Positions 50,893-62,393 of a DNA stretch of 64,000 nt are shown here, piece by piece (positions within the stretch are counted from its first letter, which is position 1; each line of letters begins with the position of its first letter). The translations under genes were made by a program, and so were the position numbers. Source of the stretch: Struthidea cinerea (lineage: Eukaryota; Chordata; Aves; Passeriformes; Corcoracidae); assembly GCA_013397865.1 (NCBI GenBank), contig VZTI01004803.1, forward strand, positions 663,787 through 727,786, written 5' to 3'. Below the pieces are notes generated by a model. It was not told the origin of the DNA. It saw only the letters and a list, made by a program, of their open reading frames with translations, and searched no databases.

Positions 50893-52034
50893 TTTTTGAT
50901 ACAGGCTAGGAAACGAATGCCACTGATGATCACCAATGACACAGATGTTATTTACTTAGAATTCTATAAGGCCTTTAACATTCTCTCACACAAAATCCTT
51001 TTCTCTGAACAGGAGAGACATGGATTTGAGGGATGGACTGTTCTGTAGATAAGTAATTGGCTGGATGAATGCAGGCAGAGAGTTGTGGTCAATGGCTTCA
51101 TGTCCATATGGAGGCTGGTGACAAGTGATGTCCCTCAGGGATCTGTATCGGGACAAGGGCTCTTAAGTATCTCCATTAATGACATAGTGGGATCGAGTGC
51201 ACCCTCATCAGGTTTGCAGATGACACAAAGCTGAGTGGTGCAGTTGACACACCTGAAGGATGGGATGGCATGTGGACAAGCTTGAGAAATGAACCCATGA
51301 GAACCTCAAGAGGTTCAACAAGGTCAACTTCAAGTGCACAATGCCAGACATGAGCATAGTCTGGGAGAAGAACTCACTGAAAGAAGTCTTGCAGAGAAGG
51401 ACTTAGGAGTTCTCATGGATGAGAGGCTGGATATGAGCTGGCAATATGCCCAGAGAGCTAGTTGTATCCTGGGCTGCATCCAAAGCAGCGTGGGAAGCAG
51501 GGCCATGGAGGGGACTCTGCCCCTCTGCTCTGCTCTGGTGAGACCCCACCTGCAGTGCTGCATCCAGCTCTTGGGATCCCAGCACAGGAAGGACATGGAC
51601 CTGTTGGAGTGAGTGCAGAGGAGGGCTTCAAAGAAGATCAGACGACTGAATCACCTCCCTTATGGAGACAGGCTGAGAAAAACCTGGAGGAGAGAAGGCC
51701 CTGGGAGACATTGTGGCCTTGCAGTACTTAAAGGGGCCTTATAAAAAAGAGTGAGAGTGACTTTTTACACGGGCAGACAGTGATAGGATGAGGGGGAATG
51801 GTTTTAAAGTGAGAGATTCAGATTAGATATTAGGATGAAATTCTTTACTGTGTGGGTGGCGAGGCACTGGAACAGTGGATGTCACATCTGTGGAAGTTTT
51901 CAAGGCTAGGTTGGGTTGGTCCCTGAGCATTCTGGTCTAGTAAGTGGCATCCCTGGCCATGGTGTGGAGGGGCGGGAACTAGATGATCTTTGTGGTCCCT
52001 TCCAACCCAAAAGCTATTCTATGATTCTGTGATG
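50893..52034 (+). mobile_element. CR1 LINE, 5'-truncated, with decayed RT
   Basis: The longest CR1 copy here, about 1.14 kb in sense orientation. It covers the C-terminal part of the reverse-transcriptase reading frame and the 3' UTR. RT landmarks appear in order: a KAFN motif (50968-50979), a PQGS motif (51133-51144) and the catalytic FADD (51213-51224). They are not in one frame: FADD is shifted relative to the first two, and a TAG stop lies at 51046-51048 in the KAFN frame, so the copy is dead. The 3' end has the typical 'aactagatgatctttgtggt', 'cccttccaacccaaaagc' and 'ttctatgattctgtgatga' tail. Open frames at 51330-51731 are pieces of this element. Confidence 0.95.
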
Positions 52035-55000
52035 ACCTGAGTATTTGTGCTGTTTTAGGAAGAAAATGTTGATAGAGAATGCACACTCTTGGGTAACTCT
52101 AAATACCAAAGAATACTTTTTCTATTGCTAAAGAGCTCCTTGATATCACATCATTTACAAAGTACTGAAGGAACTGAGGTAAAGCAGAGGCCTGTGATGG
52201 TGCCTGACTTGCTCATCCCTGAAGAAAACAGAACAGTGTTATTCTGAGCCAGGTAAATATCCAGGCTCTTCTGAGTGATTTGCATTAAGGCCTTATGCAC
52301 AAGTGCTTCAAAAATGTCAGCAGACCTGTTGGCAGGTAAGAAGCTGTGCAGCATAATAAACTGGATTTGCCATTCTCCAATTCACTGTCTTTCTTGTATT
52401 ATATAACTAGTGAATGAGAAGAGTAAATTGTAGGGGGAAAGACCATTTCATACACAGAGGAAGGAGATGAAGGCAGGGAGATGTGGTCTGATGAGATGTT
52501 TTTTTCATCTTTAAAGGTAGTGGAAAAGGTCTGTTATAATACCCATCCTTCTAGATGGAAGAATAATGTAAACAAGTCTGTTAAATAGTGCTGTTAATAG
52601 TCCCAGCTGTGTGATGGAACTCAGCCTTTCAAATGTTGAGAATGAAGAGGCTAGGACAGTGCAGAGTTTGAAGACGATTGTTGGCAGGATCACCACCATG
52701 AAAATAAGACTCCCTTTCCATGTCTCCTGGCATGCATGTGGCTCAGGCAATTCAATAAGCCCTTATTTCTGACAGAACTTGAGACACACAAATACATACA
52801 CATATACAGGATTTTATGTAAGAATACTTACGTCTTAGGAGGGACACTGAAAATTCCCCTTAATTGCAGACACTGAAAAGCTTTGGCAGAGAAATTTTTC
52901 AGCTTTCTGCAGCATTCTGTGAGAGCTCTGTGTTTCTCATGAAAGCTATGATAAACACTGCTACGGGTTTTGTAAACTGGGGTTTTATCTTTGCACCTGG
53001 GATCTGTTTTTCAGATTTATTATTGTACACAGTGAAATAATATTTTGAAGTAGGTGTTGTGAGCTTTGGCCAATGGGACAGTGGGTAGCTGGTCCAAGAA
53101 TCAAAACCCTCCTGTCATCTTTGGAAACCAAATTATATAAATCAAATTATAATTAATTAAATGACCACTTTCTTCCTGAACTTGAGTTGTGTCATTACTC
53201 GCTGTTCTCAGAACACAGCGACACTTAATCATGTGAAAAAATAAGCAGCTCCCTTTTGATGGCTCTACAGCTCTAGTAACAAAGAACTTAAATTGTTGTC
53301 TTATGGTGTCACAGTGCACAGGTATATAAAATATATTTAGGTAAATAATTACTGGATGAATGGTCTTCGTGGACTAACTTGACATAAAGGGTGACTGAAT
53401 ATGAAATAGATATACAATATATTCTTTAGAAAAGTTGGTTTTAGTGCAACAGACCATGTCCATACTATGCTCTCAAAGGTTCATGCTACATGGATTTCTG
53501 AAATTCAGAATGGGATGAAAGAGCTTGAGTCTGCACAACATGGGTGAAGTTTTCCTAAAGGATTTTTCTGCTAATTATTTCAAGACTAGGAAAATCTAGA
53601 GTAATGCAACATGTGATAGCAATGCAATACAGAGATTGCTGATTAACAGATAGAAAGAATACCAGCTTTGCAACATCCTCTGTGCCTTGCACACTTCACT
53701 TCCAAAGTTTGCTGGAGCATGTAATGGTTTCTGTATTATACTCAGCTAGAAATTCCACAGCTCTGACAGTGCCAGATACACTATAAATTGAATTAAATAT
53801 GTCCTTTAGCATAATTTATTGCTCCCATTCTGTGAATTGCTGCAAGTTTCAAACATCTGGACCTGTCATATCATATTATCTCAGAACACTAACCATAAGC
53901 TGAGAGACTGATCTGTTTATGAGAATGGTATCTGTGCAGGGCCACAAAATCATAACCAAGAACATTCATATTTCCCTACTTATCGTCTTACGCTAGAGCA
54001 ATTTACACTGTACCATATTGTGCCTTCATCTTAGATCTTGAATGGAGATTGATTTAACAGAAAGGAATGCTTTGTTTATGGCTGAACATCTATTAAACAT
54101 AGGCCTGGACAATTCTTGAGCAGAGCAGGAAAAGTTAGAAGTCCTCTTCTAAGGTTTCATTTACTGCTGTGTGTTATAGAAGCCTTTTAATAGCCATTCA
54201 AACAGATGAATATTGATCTCTAATGCAATTTATGTTTCGTGGTCTTATATCTGTTTCTTGGCAAATGCAATGTGAGTAAAACATCCCTTTACTTAATTAT
54301 CTGTATGTGGGTATTTTTTTTTTCATTTTTATAAATTATGATAAATACCTAAATTACTTGCCAACATTCTTTTTACAAATTATTGTTCTTATGATAATAA
54401 CCTACTGAAGAGTCCTTTGGACACATGCGAACCTTGTATAACCCCAAACCTGGAACATGCTGTGTGAATGCAATGCTGGGTTGTATCCACAGCCCACCTA
54501 TAGCTGCCATTGGCCTGCTTCCCTACCAATGGCAGGTCTGGGGAGAGCTGAGGGTAAGTTTATCCCTACAGCATAACTTCACTGCTGGCTAAAGGGCAAA
54601 CAGGAGCTTGGGGAGGCACTCAAGCACAACATGGGAATGCATTTGGAAAGGTAAGTGGGAGCTATGTAAGCCTTGGCCAAAATTTTCAGAAGTGCTGAAT
54701 GTGTATGCTGACACAGACGTGCAGAGTGTCTCTTTCTCTGCCTGTGCTTGTGTCTGATCAGACAAGCACCATGTTGGGCTGTTATGGGCCAGGGCTGCTT
54801 GCCTGTTCTGACAGGATACACCAGGTCAAATGCAGTGTAAAACTAATACACCTACCTGGCTTCTGGTCTGAACCTGACTGATGTTTGTCCAGGAACATGT
54901 GCAGGGTCATAAACATGCTTGTTTACACCCATGCATGTACAGATTCTGTCATATGAATTTTAGTGACTGTAAATTTTCAAATTATTTACACATCTTTGAA

Positions 55001-55792
55001 AATTTCACTCCTAATAGCCTTTATAAAACTTGAGTTTTGCACTTTCAGCCTGGAAGGCCAGTGTACATTAAAGAACACACAGCATCACACAGATGTGACA
55101 TTGCCTCTGATTCAGTTTTAGCTTAAAGGCATTTGCTTATACTTCATACTAAACTAACTAGAAACATTTCTGTAACTAACTGAAATGCTGCATAAAAGTT
55201 TACTTTTAGAACATAAAAGTGAAGAAAAGGTATATTTGTGCAAGGATATTTAGATATCATTAGTATTGCTTACTCTTTATTGAATAATTAAAAATGACAC
55301 TTCCAAGGAGTTAACTCATAAGTGATTACTGAAGCATGTGTATTTGTAATGTATGGAGTCTGTATTTTTATATAGTACCTTTCAGATAATATGACCTTTT
55401 CTTTTTGTTAGTGCTTATGATTTCTTCACATTTCAGCATTGCTCCAAGGAAGCAGATGAGTTAATTTAATTAATTTCATTTTCTAAAACTAGTGAAGGAA
55501 AACCTTTTGGGGAATAAGAATTAAAGATACAGTCAAGTTATTCTTAGTTGTTCTCCGTGTTCAGGTCAGATGAAATCTCAATGAAAAGGGTTTGAAATTA
55601 TGACAAACCTTCACCTCAGATTTTTCTTGAACGTTATCCAGCCCCAATTGGAATCTCACATGCAACTCATCTGACAATTGATCTTTCCTTCCTTCTAGAG
55701 ATGATCTCTGCACAGAATATACCAGTAGCCCAAAATCACAAGCTCCCAATGGCTGATGTTTTCTGTATTCATGGGTTGTGGCACTGGAATGA
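52035..55792. other. Non-coding stretch, possible conserved element
   Basis: No supported gene. A minus-strand frame at 52511-52750 encodes about 80 residues with a hydrophobic stretch, but a stop lies just upstream and I recognise no family. The segment about 53700-54360 is repeat-free and the small hairpin at 54504-54535 is listed separately. Confidence 0.5.
54504..54535. repeat. 10-bp inverted repeat carrying CCAAT in both arms
   Basis: Left arm ctgccattgg (54504-54513), 12-nt spacer, right arm ccaatggcag (54526-54535), perfectly complementary. Each arm holds a CCAAT pentamer, one on each strand. This could bind NF-Y-type factors or be a chance hairpin; no gene start is visible nearby. 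Confidence 0.8.
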
Positions 55793-56828
55793 ACATTTCC
55801 TGAGATCCCCTTAAAGGCTTTACCTTAAAAATTCTGCACCCTGGCAAAAGGAATGAGTGTGCTCTGTGCTTCCAAACTTGTAGACCGTATTCTCTTCACA
55901 CTTCAGCCTACTAATGCTGATATAGAAAAAAGTTTCTTTATATCTGTCTAATGGGTAACTTTACAGAAGTTTTTCCCTTAAAGGCCATTTCCTTACCTGA
56001 GCTTCAAGTGCAAAAATAGAAACATGGAATAATATTATGGGTTGCCAAACAGTCTCAATGAAAAAAAAAAAAAAACACTTATAAGTTTTATTTCATGTGT
56101 ACAATTCAGCACAGTCTTAAAAAGGCATGAAATAAGATTCAGATTGTTTTGAGCTCTGTGGTTTTGTTGAAAGACTGAATCTCTTCAGCCTGAATTCTGC
56201 ATTGAGAACAAAGCATAATCTGCCATTGTGTTCCTCAGTGTTGCAGTGTTACAAGGTTGAGTGAGTCAACCTTCCCCTGTTCATGTGATGAATGATCAGA
56301 TTAAGACATTTCCTGAGATCCCCTTAAAGGCTTTACCTTAAAAATTCTGCACCCTGGCAAAAGGAATGAGTGTGCTCTGTGCTTCCAAACTTGTAGACCG
56401 TATTCTCTTCACACTTCAGCCTACTAATGCTGATATAGAAAAAAGTTTCTTTATATCTGTCTAATGGGTAACTTTACAGAAGTTTTTCCCTTAAAGGCCA
56501 TTTCCTTACCTGAGCTTCAAGTGCAAAAATAGAAACATGGAATAATATTATGGGTTGCCAAACAGTCTCAATGAAAAAAAAAAAAAACACTTATAAGTTT
56601 TATTTCATGCGTACAATTCAGCACAGTCTTAAAAAGGCATGAAATAAGATTCAGATTGTTTTGAGCTCTGTGGTTTTGTTGAAAGACTGAATCTCTTCAG
56701 CCTGAATTCTGCATTGAGAACAAAGCATAATCTGCCATTGTGTTCCTCAGTGTTGCAGTGTTACAAGGTTGAGTGAGTCAACCTTCCCCTGTTCATGTGA
56801 TGAATGATCAGATTAAGACATTTCCTGA
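55793..56828 (+). repeat. Young tandem duplication (513 + 512 bp)
   Basis: Two head-to-tail copies: 55793-56305 and 56306-56817. By direct reading they differ only in an A-run (15 versus 14 A) and one substitution (catgtgtac versus catgcgtac). The 11-mer acatttcctga occurs at the start of each copy and again immediately after the second (55793, 56306, 56818), so the unduplicated ancestor had this word at both ends of the unit. That is the pattern expected for duplication through short homology. The unit itself is AT-rich with no recognised repeat or gene. Confidence 0.95.
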
Positions 56829-59800
56829 TTTATGAATCAGGGCTGGGCATCGTAAGGGTCAAATGGAAGATCACTCTTGCTGAAAACACCCATTCTGTTA
56901 CAAGAGAGCACTGCACCTTTTGCTTGAAGGGTCCACCCATCTTGTGTTTACTACAGCAGACACTTGTCTTGAATTATGAGAGAGAATGCAGTTTTTGTTG
57001 TTTTGTTTTGGTTTTTGTGGTTTTTGTTGTTGTTGTTGTTTTGTTTTGTTTTGTTTTTATTAGGACATGTAAATGAGACCCTCAAATTGTATTTTGTAGT
57101 GGAATTTAAACTGACACACTGTCTTTCTGATGTGTTTAGAAGAAGACCACTGAGATGTGCTAGAAACTGCAGCTGTCTGTATACTACCCACTGCAACGAT
57201 TCTTAGATTAGAAAGGATTCCACTGCAATTTTGCCATTTTATTTCATTTTGTATATCAACAGCTGTTGTCTATTGAATGCTACAGAGCAAGCTCACCAAT
57301 GAGGCCAGTTTATTAAATTCCTGGGAACAGCAATAAGATAATTTGTATATCCTTTGTGTGTCTACAAGAAAGCACAGAAGAGTAACAAGCGAGAAATATA
57401 TTTTACCAAATGAGTGTCTCTGCTCTGTAAAAAAAGCTTCTGTGGGCAAAACAGTTTAATTCAAAAGATTTTCATTTAATAAAATAATCCATCCCTGGGT
57501 TGAATTTACTCAAATAGTACACTAATGCAGGATGAACAGCTGATGTTAGACTACTTGCCAACAACACAGTCATAAGACATTATTTTTCTTATGTGTGTGT
57601 AGTTGCAAGGCTGCCTACCATCATTTCTGTGTGTTCTTGGGAGGGAGAGAGGCTTTGGGAGGTGTTTATTCATGCCTTGGCAGTGGTCAAATTTCTAGCA
57701 GAAACATTAATAAATATAGTTTTAGAGGTAAACTGCTAGACACTGTGAAACGGTCCAACTTACTTCTAAATTTTGCTATTTTGTCAGGAAATAGTTTTAC
57801 GCAGACCACTTTCAGAAATCTGCTATACTGCGTCACATTTAAAGGCAGTCTTCAAAAATTCTGTTGAGAGCGTCATGCTATCTTTATAGCAAAAATCAGA
57901 TTTAATTATTTGTTTCATTACTTATATAGCTGATACTACTTTGACAGCTGCTGCCACAAAAAACTAATTTGGCTTAAAAAGAACACAGCAGTAACATCAA
58001 TACACTTCACAGAGTTCTGCTGCAGCTGCTTTGGGATGAAACACAAAACCTCCCAAATGGCTGCAAATGAAAAAACAATATGTGCTGATTTATTTTGCAT
58101 TCTGAAGGTCAATAAAACTGGAATCTAGAAAGGGGCACATGAGAGCAAATTCCATAAGAGACATCTGCCACTGATAAGTGGTGCTGCCAGTGCTGCAGAA
58201 CTCAGCATCAGAATTTGACAGTAAAAAATGTCCTTACTGGTGTTTACATGTTTAATTAGCTGCTGATAGGTACCATGAGAACACAAGAATGTATTTAGGC
58301 TTATGTTGGTGAAAAGCATACGGTCACATGGTCAATCCAGCAGAAAATATTTATAGCCTTCAAAGTTACGTCACACCCACAGCATGTGAGCGGACAGTGG
58401 AAGGCTGATCTCTCTGGGTGCTCCAGCTGCAAAACACCACAGACCTCGGCCTGGTTGTGTATCATGGAGTCACCTGAGGTTAGTCCATAAGGTTCAGTTT
58501 GTGTCAGACCAGATTAACACCTCAATATGCGTTGCAAAAAAATAATCATTTCCCTTTGGTTAGGAATGAAGACAAAGTATGGTTCACCTCTTGTCCCTGT
58601 TTCCTGTCTTCACATGGCAAAATACCCTCTTTAAGGGCCACGGTTCTTGATGGTCTCACCAGAAAGGTCAAAAATAGGTTAAGTTCTGAAGTCTGAATTA
58701 CTTTTTCAAATTTCTTTTGGATATGAGGCCTTTGCAACTCAATGGAAACATGGGGGAAAGACAAGCTGGAGGAAGTTAATGTTCCTACATATGATGCTTG
58801 GTCTGTGTCAGGTGTGCTATAGCTGTGAAGAGTTCAGGTAGGCTCTGTATGCCACGCCGTGAGAAACTAACAAGTGGGGAGAACAGAGGTTTCCTATTTC
58901 TCTTACCACTAGTAAATTTGATGTCACAGTCATATGGTGGCAAGGGGTGGGAGGAAGCAACTAAAATATAAATTTCTTGCAACTCGCCGCTGCACAGCAG
59001 GATCTCTGCCTGCATTCTTACCTGGATTAAAACCATCCAGAAAACATTTCCATGCTTCATTTCCTAGTTTGCAATATTTTAGACTAGGATAGGAATAGGA
59101 ATTGAGAAGTGAATAGGATAATGAGAAGTGAAGACCTTCAGACAAGGGAACAGGCTCTTTTCATCACTGAATCTGAACTGTGGGTGTTCCCTTGGCAAGC
59201 ACAGGAATAAATGTACATTAGGAACACAAATTTAATGTCAGGAACATTAAATATCTAAAGAAAGGGATTTTTAAGTGGTAAATATTTATAACAATACTTT
59301 GAATGAATAAGATTAAACTTTCATGGGAAATGTGGCAATTTTTGGTACATATTTAAAAAGAACTTTTTATTTTAAGAAGTGGAAGAGTGTAAATTAATCT
59401 GAGAATCTGTAATTGGAAAAGAGAAAGTGAGACAAAGATTACTTGCTAATGTTTCTCTAATTTGAATGGTGACAGGACTGCACACAATTTTTTTTAACCT
59501 TACCTAAGAGCTTGTCTGTCTTTATGACAAGAGAGATAGGTAATAAATATTATGCTGTAATAGCTGTATACAAAGAACATTCAGAGCTCAGTTGTTTTTT
59601 TCTTACTATAATTGTTAATTCCTCTTTCAAAGTAATGGCTGCAATCAATTTTTTCCTCAGACTTGGAGGACTTCAAAATATTGAAATACGAAAGAGTGAG
59701 ATTAATAAAAGGTAATCCTTAGAAAGAAAAAATCTGGAGTGCACGTGGGGAAGCGTGTAACACAAACATTCTGTGTGAGGAAGCCTTTTAACTGCAGACA

Positions 59801-61879
59801 TAATTTTGGACAGGGTTTTTGTAACCCAGAGTTTGCAATTGGCTGAAATGTCCCTCACCACAACAAATCCAGAATGCACACGAGCAGAGATGTAATGTGA
59901 CCCTGTGCAACGAACCAGGGGCCAGCGAGTGGGCCTGTGCTCCCCGAGTCCTTGCCATGCCACTCTTCAAACATTTGTATTGTTGGCTCTTTTCTTGCCA
60001 TCAGCTGAGCTTCAGAAGAGCTGAAACTGGGCTGTAGTAGATTCTAGTACGCCCGAGAATCTTTGCCTGACCCAGAGGAATGATGCAAGAGAGAATTTGG
60101 GTGCATGGGACCCTCTAACAAGTTCAGGCTGCAACCAGGTATGAGAACATGTTTGCCCGCTGGGCAAGTTGGTATCTGAGAAAGGGCTCAGACTCCCACT
60201 CCATTAGGAATTTAGATGTGGAGTTTGCAACCCGTGGCTCATGAACTGTTTTTGACTTAAAGCCTACAGCATGCAATGAAAAAGGGAAAAAGGCAGCCTC
60301 CTGCTTCTAAGCTTATACTTGCTCCACGGAGGTGTTGTCAGCCTGAGAAGATTTGCAGGGCTCTAAAATGAAAAACAGGAGGAAAAAACCCCTGCTTTGT
60401 GAGCCCTACCTTTCAACGGAGATTGAAATTTAAATAGTGCAGTCAGTCACAAGAAGATACTTGAACTACATTCGGGGAGTTGTGAGAATGATGATTTAAG
60501 TACCTGGAAGGAAAGATCCTTTAGGTGAAACATATTAAATTCAATGGGAGCAAGTTTAGGCCCAAAACTGGAGAAGATTAAAGAAACTAGGAGTATTCTA
60601 ATACAAGTCCTGTGAAGTAATATATTTATCTATTAATCAAAGAAATGTGAAGATTTTTGGAAAAGATAATTTTAAATTAACAAAAGCCTTAAATACCCCA
60701 AACCTAATCAAATGGGAGGAAAAATATAGTTGTTTTTTATTGTGAATGACCAATGTTAAATATGCAATGCAGCCTGGTTTTACATACGCTACGGCATGGT
60801 TTTTTCCAGATGAAAACAGATTTTTGCTTTATTATGGTACATATTTTTGGTAGTAATTTTGGGAGATTTATGAGGAATCATAATGAACATAATTAAAATA
60901 ATCCAATTATCCTGGATGTGCACTTTTGCCAGTTGTGATCTGTGTTTCATTCTCTGATGCATCAGCATTTGAATACAAAAGGTTAAATTAGACCCCACAA
61001 GATTATTTATATGTGTATTTGCCAAAGCAAAAAATAGAGTTTTCTAAAGTGCTTTGAAGTGCATTATGTCATTTAAACCTTCATAATGTGCATAATAAAT
61101 GTGCATATTACAGATGAGTCAATCACCATATTTTTCCATAGATAAAAAGATATCTTTCCAGAGATAAAAAGAGCGGTCAGGGGAAAATTGGGGCACAGGC
61201 TTTATACAAAAGTTTAATGTTCCTGAAGAAACTGAAGAACTGAAAATCTGAAGAACTTCTGTATTACTCATAAGGTGTCTTTAGTTTGCAGATGGCCTCT
61301 TCTTTTCTTTTGTCAGAAGTGGCAAATATGCTTACTGATAAAATCTAATCAATCTCAATTCTCAGTAGTCTGTATTCAAGAACTCCATAAGAAATTTGTG
61401 AAGACTTTCTTTCATTGAACACTCAATAATGAACTTCACATGAATCTTTTGTACTAACTTTAGTCTTAATCACTTTGCAGTTGGAATTTACAGGTGCATG
61501 AAATTTCTCTATATTGAAAGAAAAAAGACTAAAATCTGTGGCCCATATCCTATAATTGAAAAGGCAATGGTGGATTTTTTTATACTTGCAGATTTGAAGA
61601 GTTTTTCTTTTTTCACTTATACAAGTAAATCCTTTAGATAATTTCTCATTTTTCTAGAGTTCAGCAAATTTTCTGTTTAAAATACTACCTTAAAAAAAAA
61701 TACAGGGAAGTTGCTGGCTAATTACAGGAGTAAGTGAAAATTATTTGTCTAGTTCAAAATGCTGTAACTGCGCAATTTCCATGGGCACAGATTATTATGA
61801 AATAGAAACCAGCAAAAAAATACATAAATATAAAGCAATTTTCGATCAAGTACTCCGGAAGATTGGTGCTCCAGGCGTG
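56829..61879. other. AT-rich sequence, no gene seen
   Basis: Contains T/G-rich simple sequence at 56991-57059 and a less AT-biased stretch around 59880-60380 that I cannot assign. Open frames are short, and those at 56804-57206 are driven by the T/G tract. Confidence 0.5.
56991..57059 (+). repeat. T/G-rich (GTT)n/(GTTTT)n low complexity
   Basis: Mixed GTT, GTTT and GTTTT units. Overlapping open frames rich in Val, Phe and Leu are translation artefacts of this repeat. Confidence 0.92.
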
Positions 61880-62393
61880 GTCCCAGCACTGGTGATGTTG
61901 CACCTGGAGTGCTGTGCCCAGTTCTGGGCTCCCCAGTCCAAGAGAGATAGGGACATCCTGCAGAGAGCCCAACAAAAAGTCAGAGATGTGGGACTGGAAT
62001 AACTCCTCTGTGAGCAAATGCTGCGAGATTTGGGACTGTTCAGCCTGGAGATGAGAAGGCTCAGGGGAACCTTTTCAATGTCTTTAAGTATCTGATGGGA
62101 CGGTGCAAAGGGGACGGAGACAGGCTCTCTTCAGTGGTGCCCAGAGACAAGACGGGAGGCAATGGGTACACACTGAACACAGGAGGAGCCATCCAAACAT
62201 CGGGAAACACCTTTTCACTGTGAGAGACACTCACAGTCTCTGGCAAAGTTTGCCCAGACAGATGGTCTTGTCTTCCTCTTTGGAGAGAGTCAAAAGCCAG
62301 CCCTGGACAGGTTGCACTAGGGGGCCTTGCTTGAGGAGGGGATTGGACCAGCTGACCTCCAAAGGTCTCTTCTAACCTTAACCATTCTACGAA
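61880..62393 (+). mobile_element. CR1 LINE 3' end, sense
   Basis: Truncated CR1 in sense orientation. It starts at about 'gttgcacctggagtgctgtg', continues through 'cccagttctgggctccccag' and 'cagcctggagatgagaaggc', and ends with 'gaccagctgacctccaaagg', 'ctcttctaaccttaacc' and the tail 'attctacgaattggtga'. The 5' boundary is approximate. Open frames at 61745-62017 and 62061-62420 overlap the element and are not genes. Confidence 0.92.

Noticed and set aside
51330..51731. Four open frames on both strands
   Set aside because: Shadows of the CR1 element at 50893-52034.
52511..52750. 80-residue minus-strand frame with a hydrophobic stretch
   Set aside because: A TAA lies a few codons upstream, the only possible splice acceptor is weak, and no protein family is recognisable. 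Not supportable as an exon.
56804..57206. Val/Phe/Leu-rich open frames
   Set aside because: Translation of the T/G simple repeat at 56991-57059.
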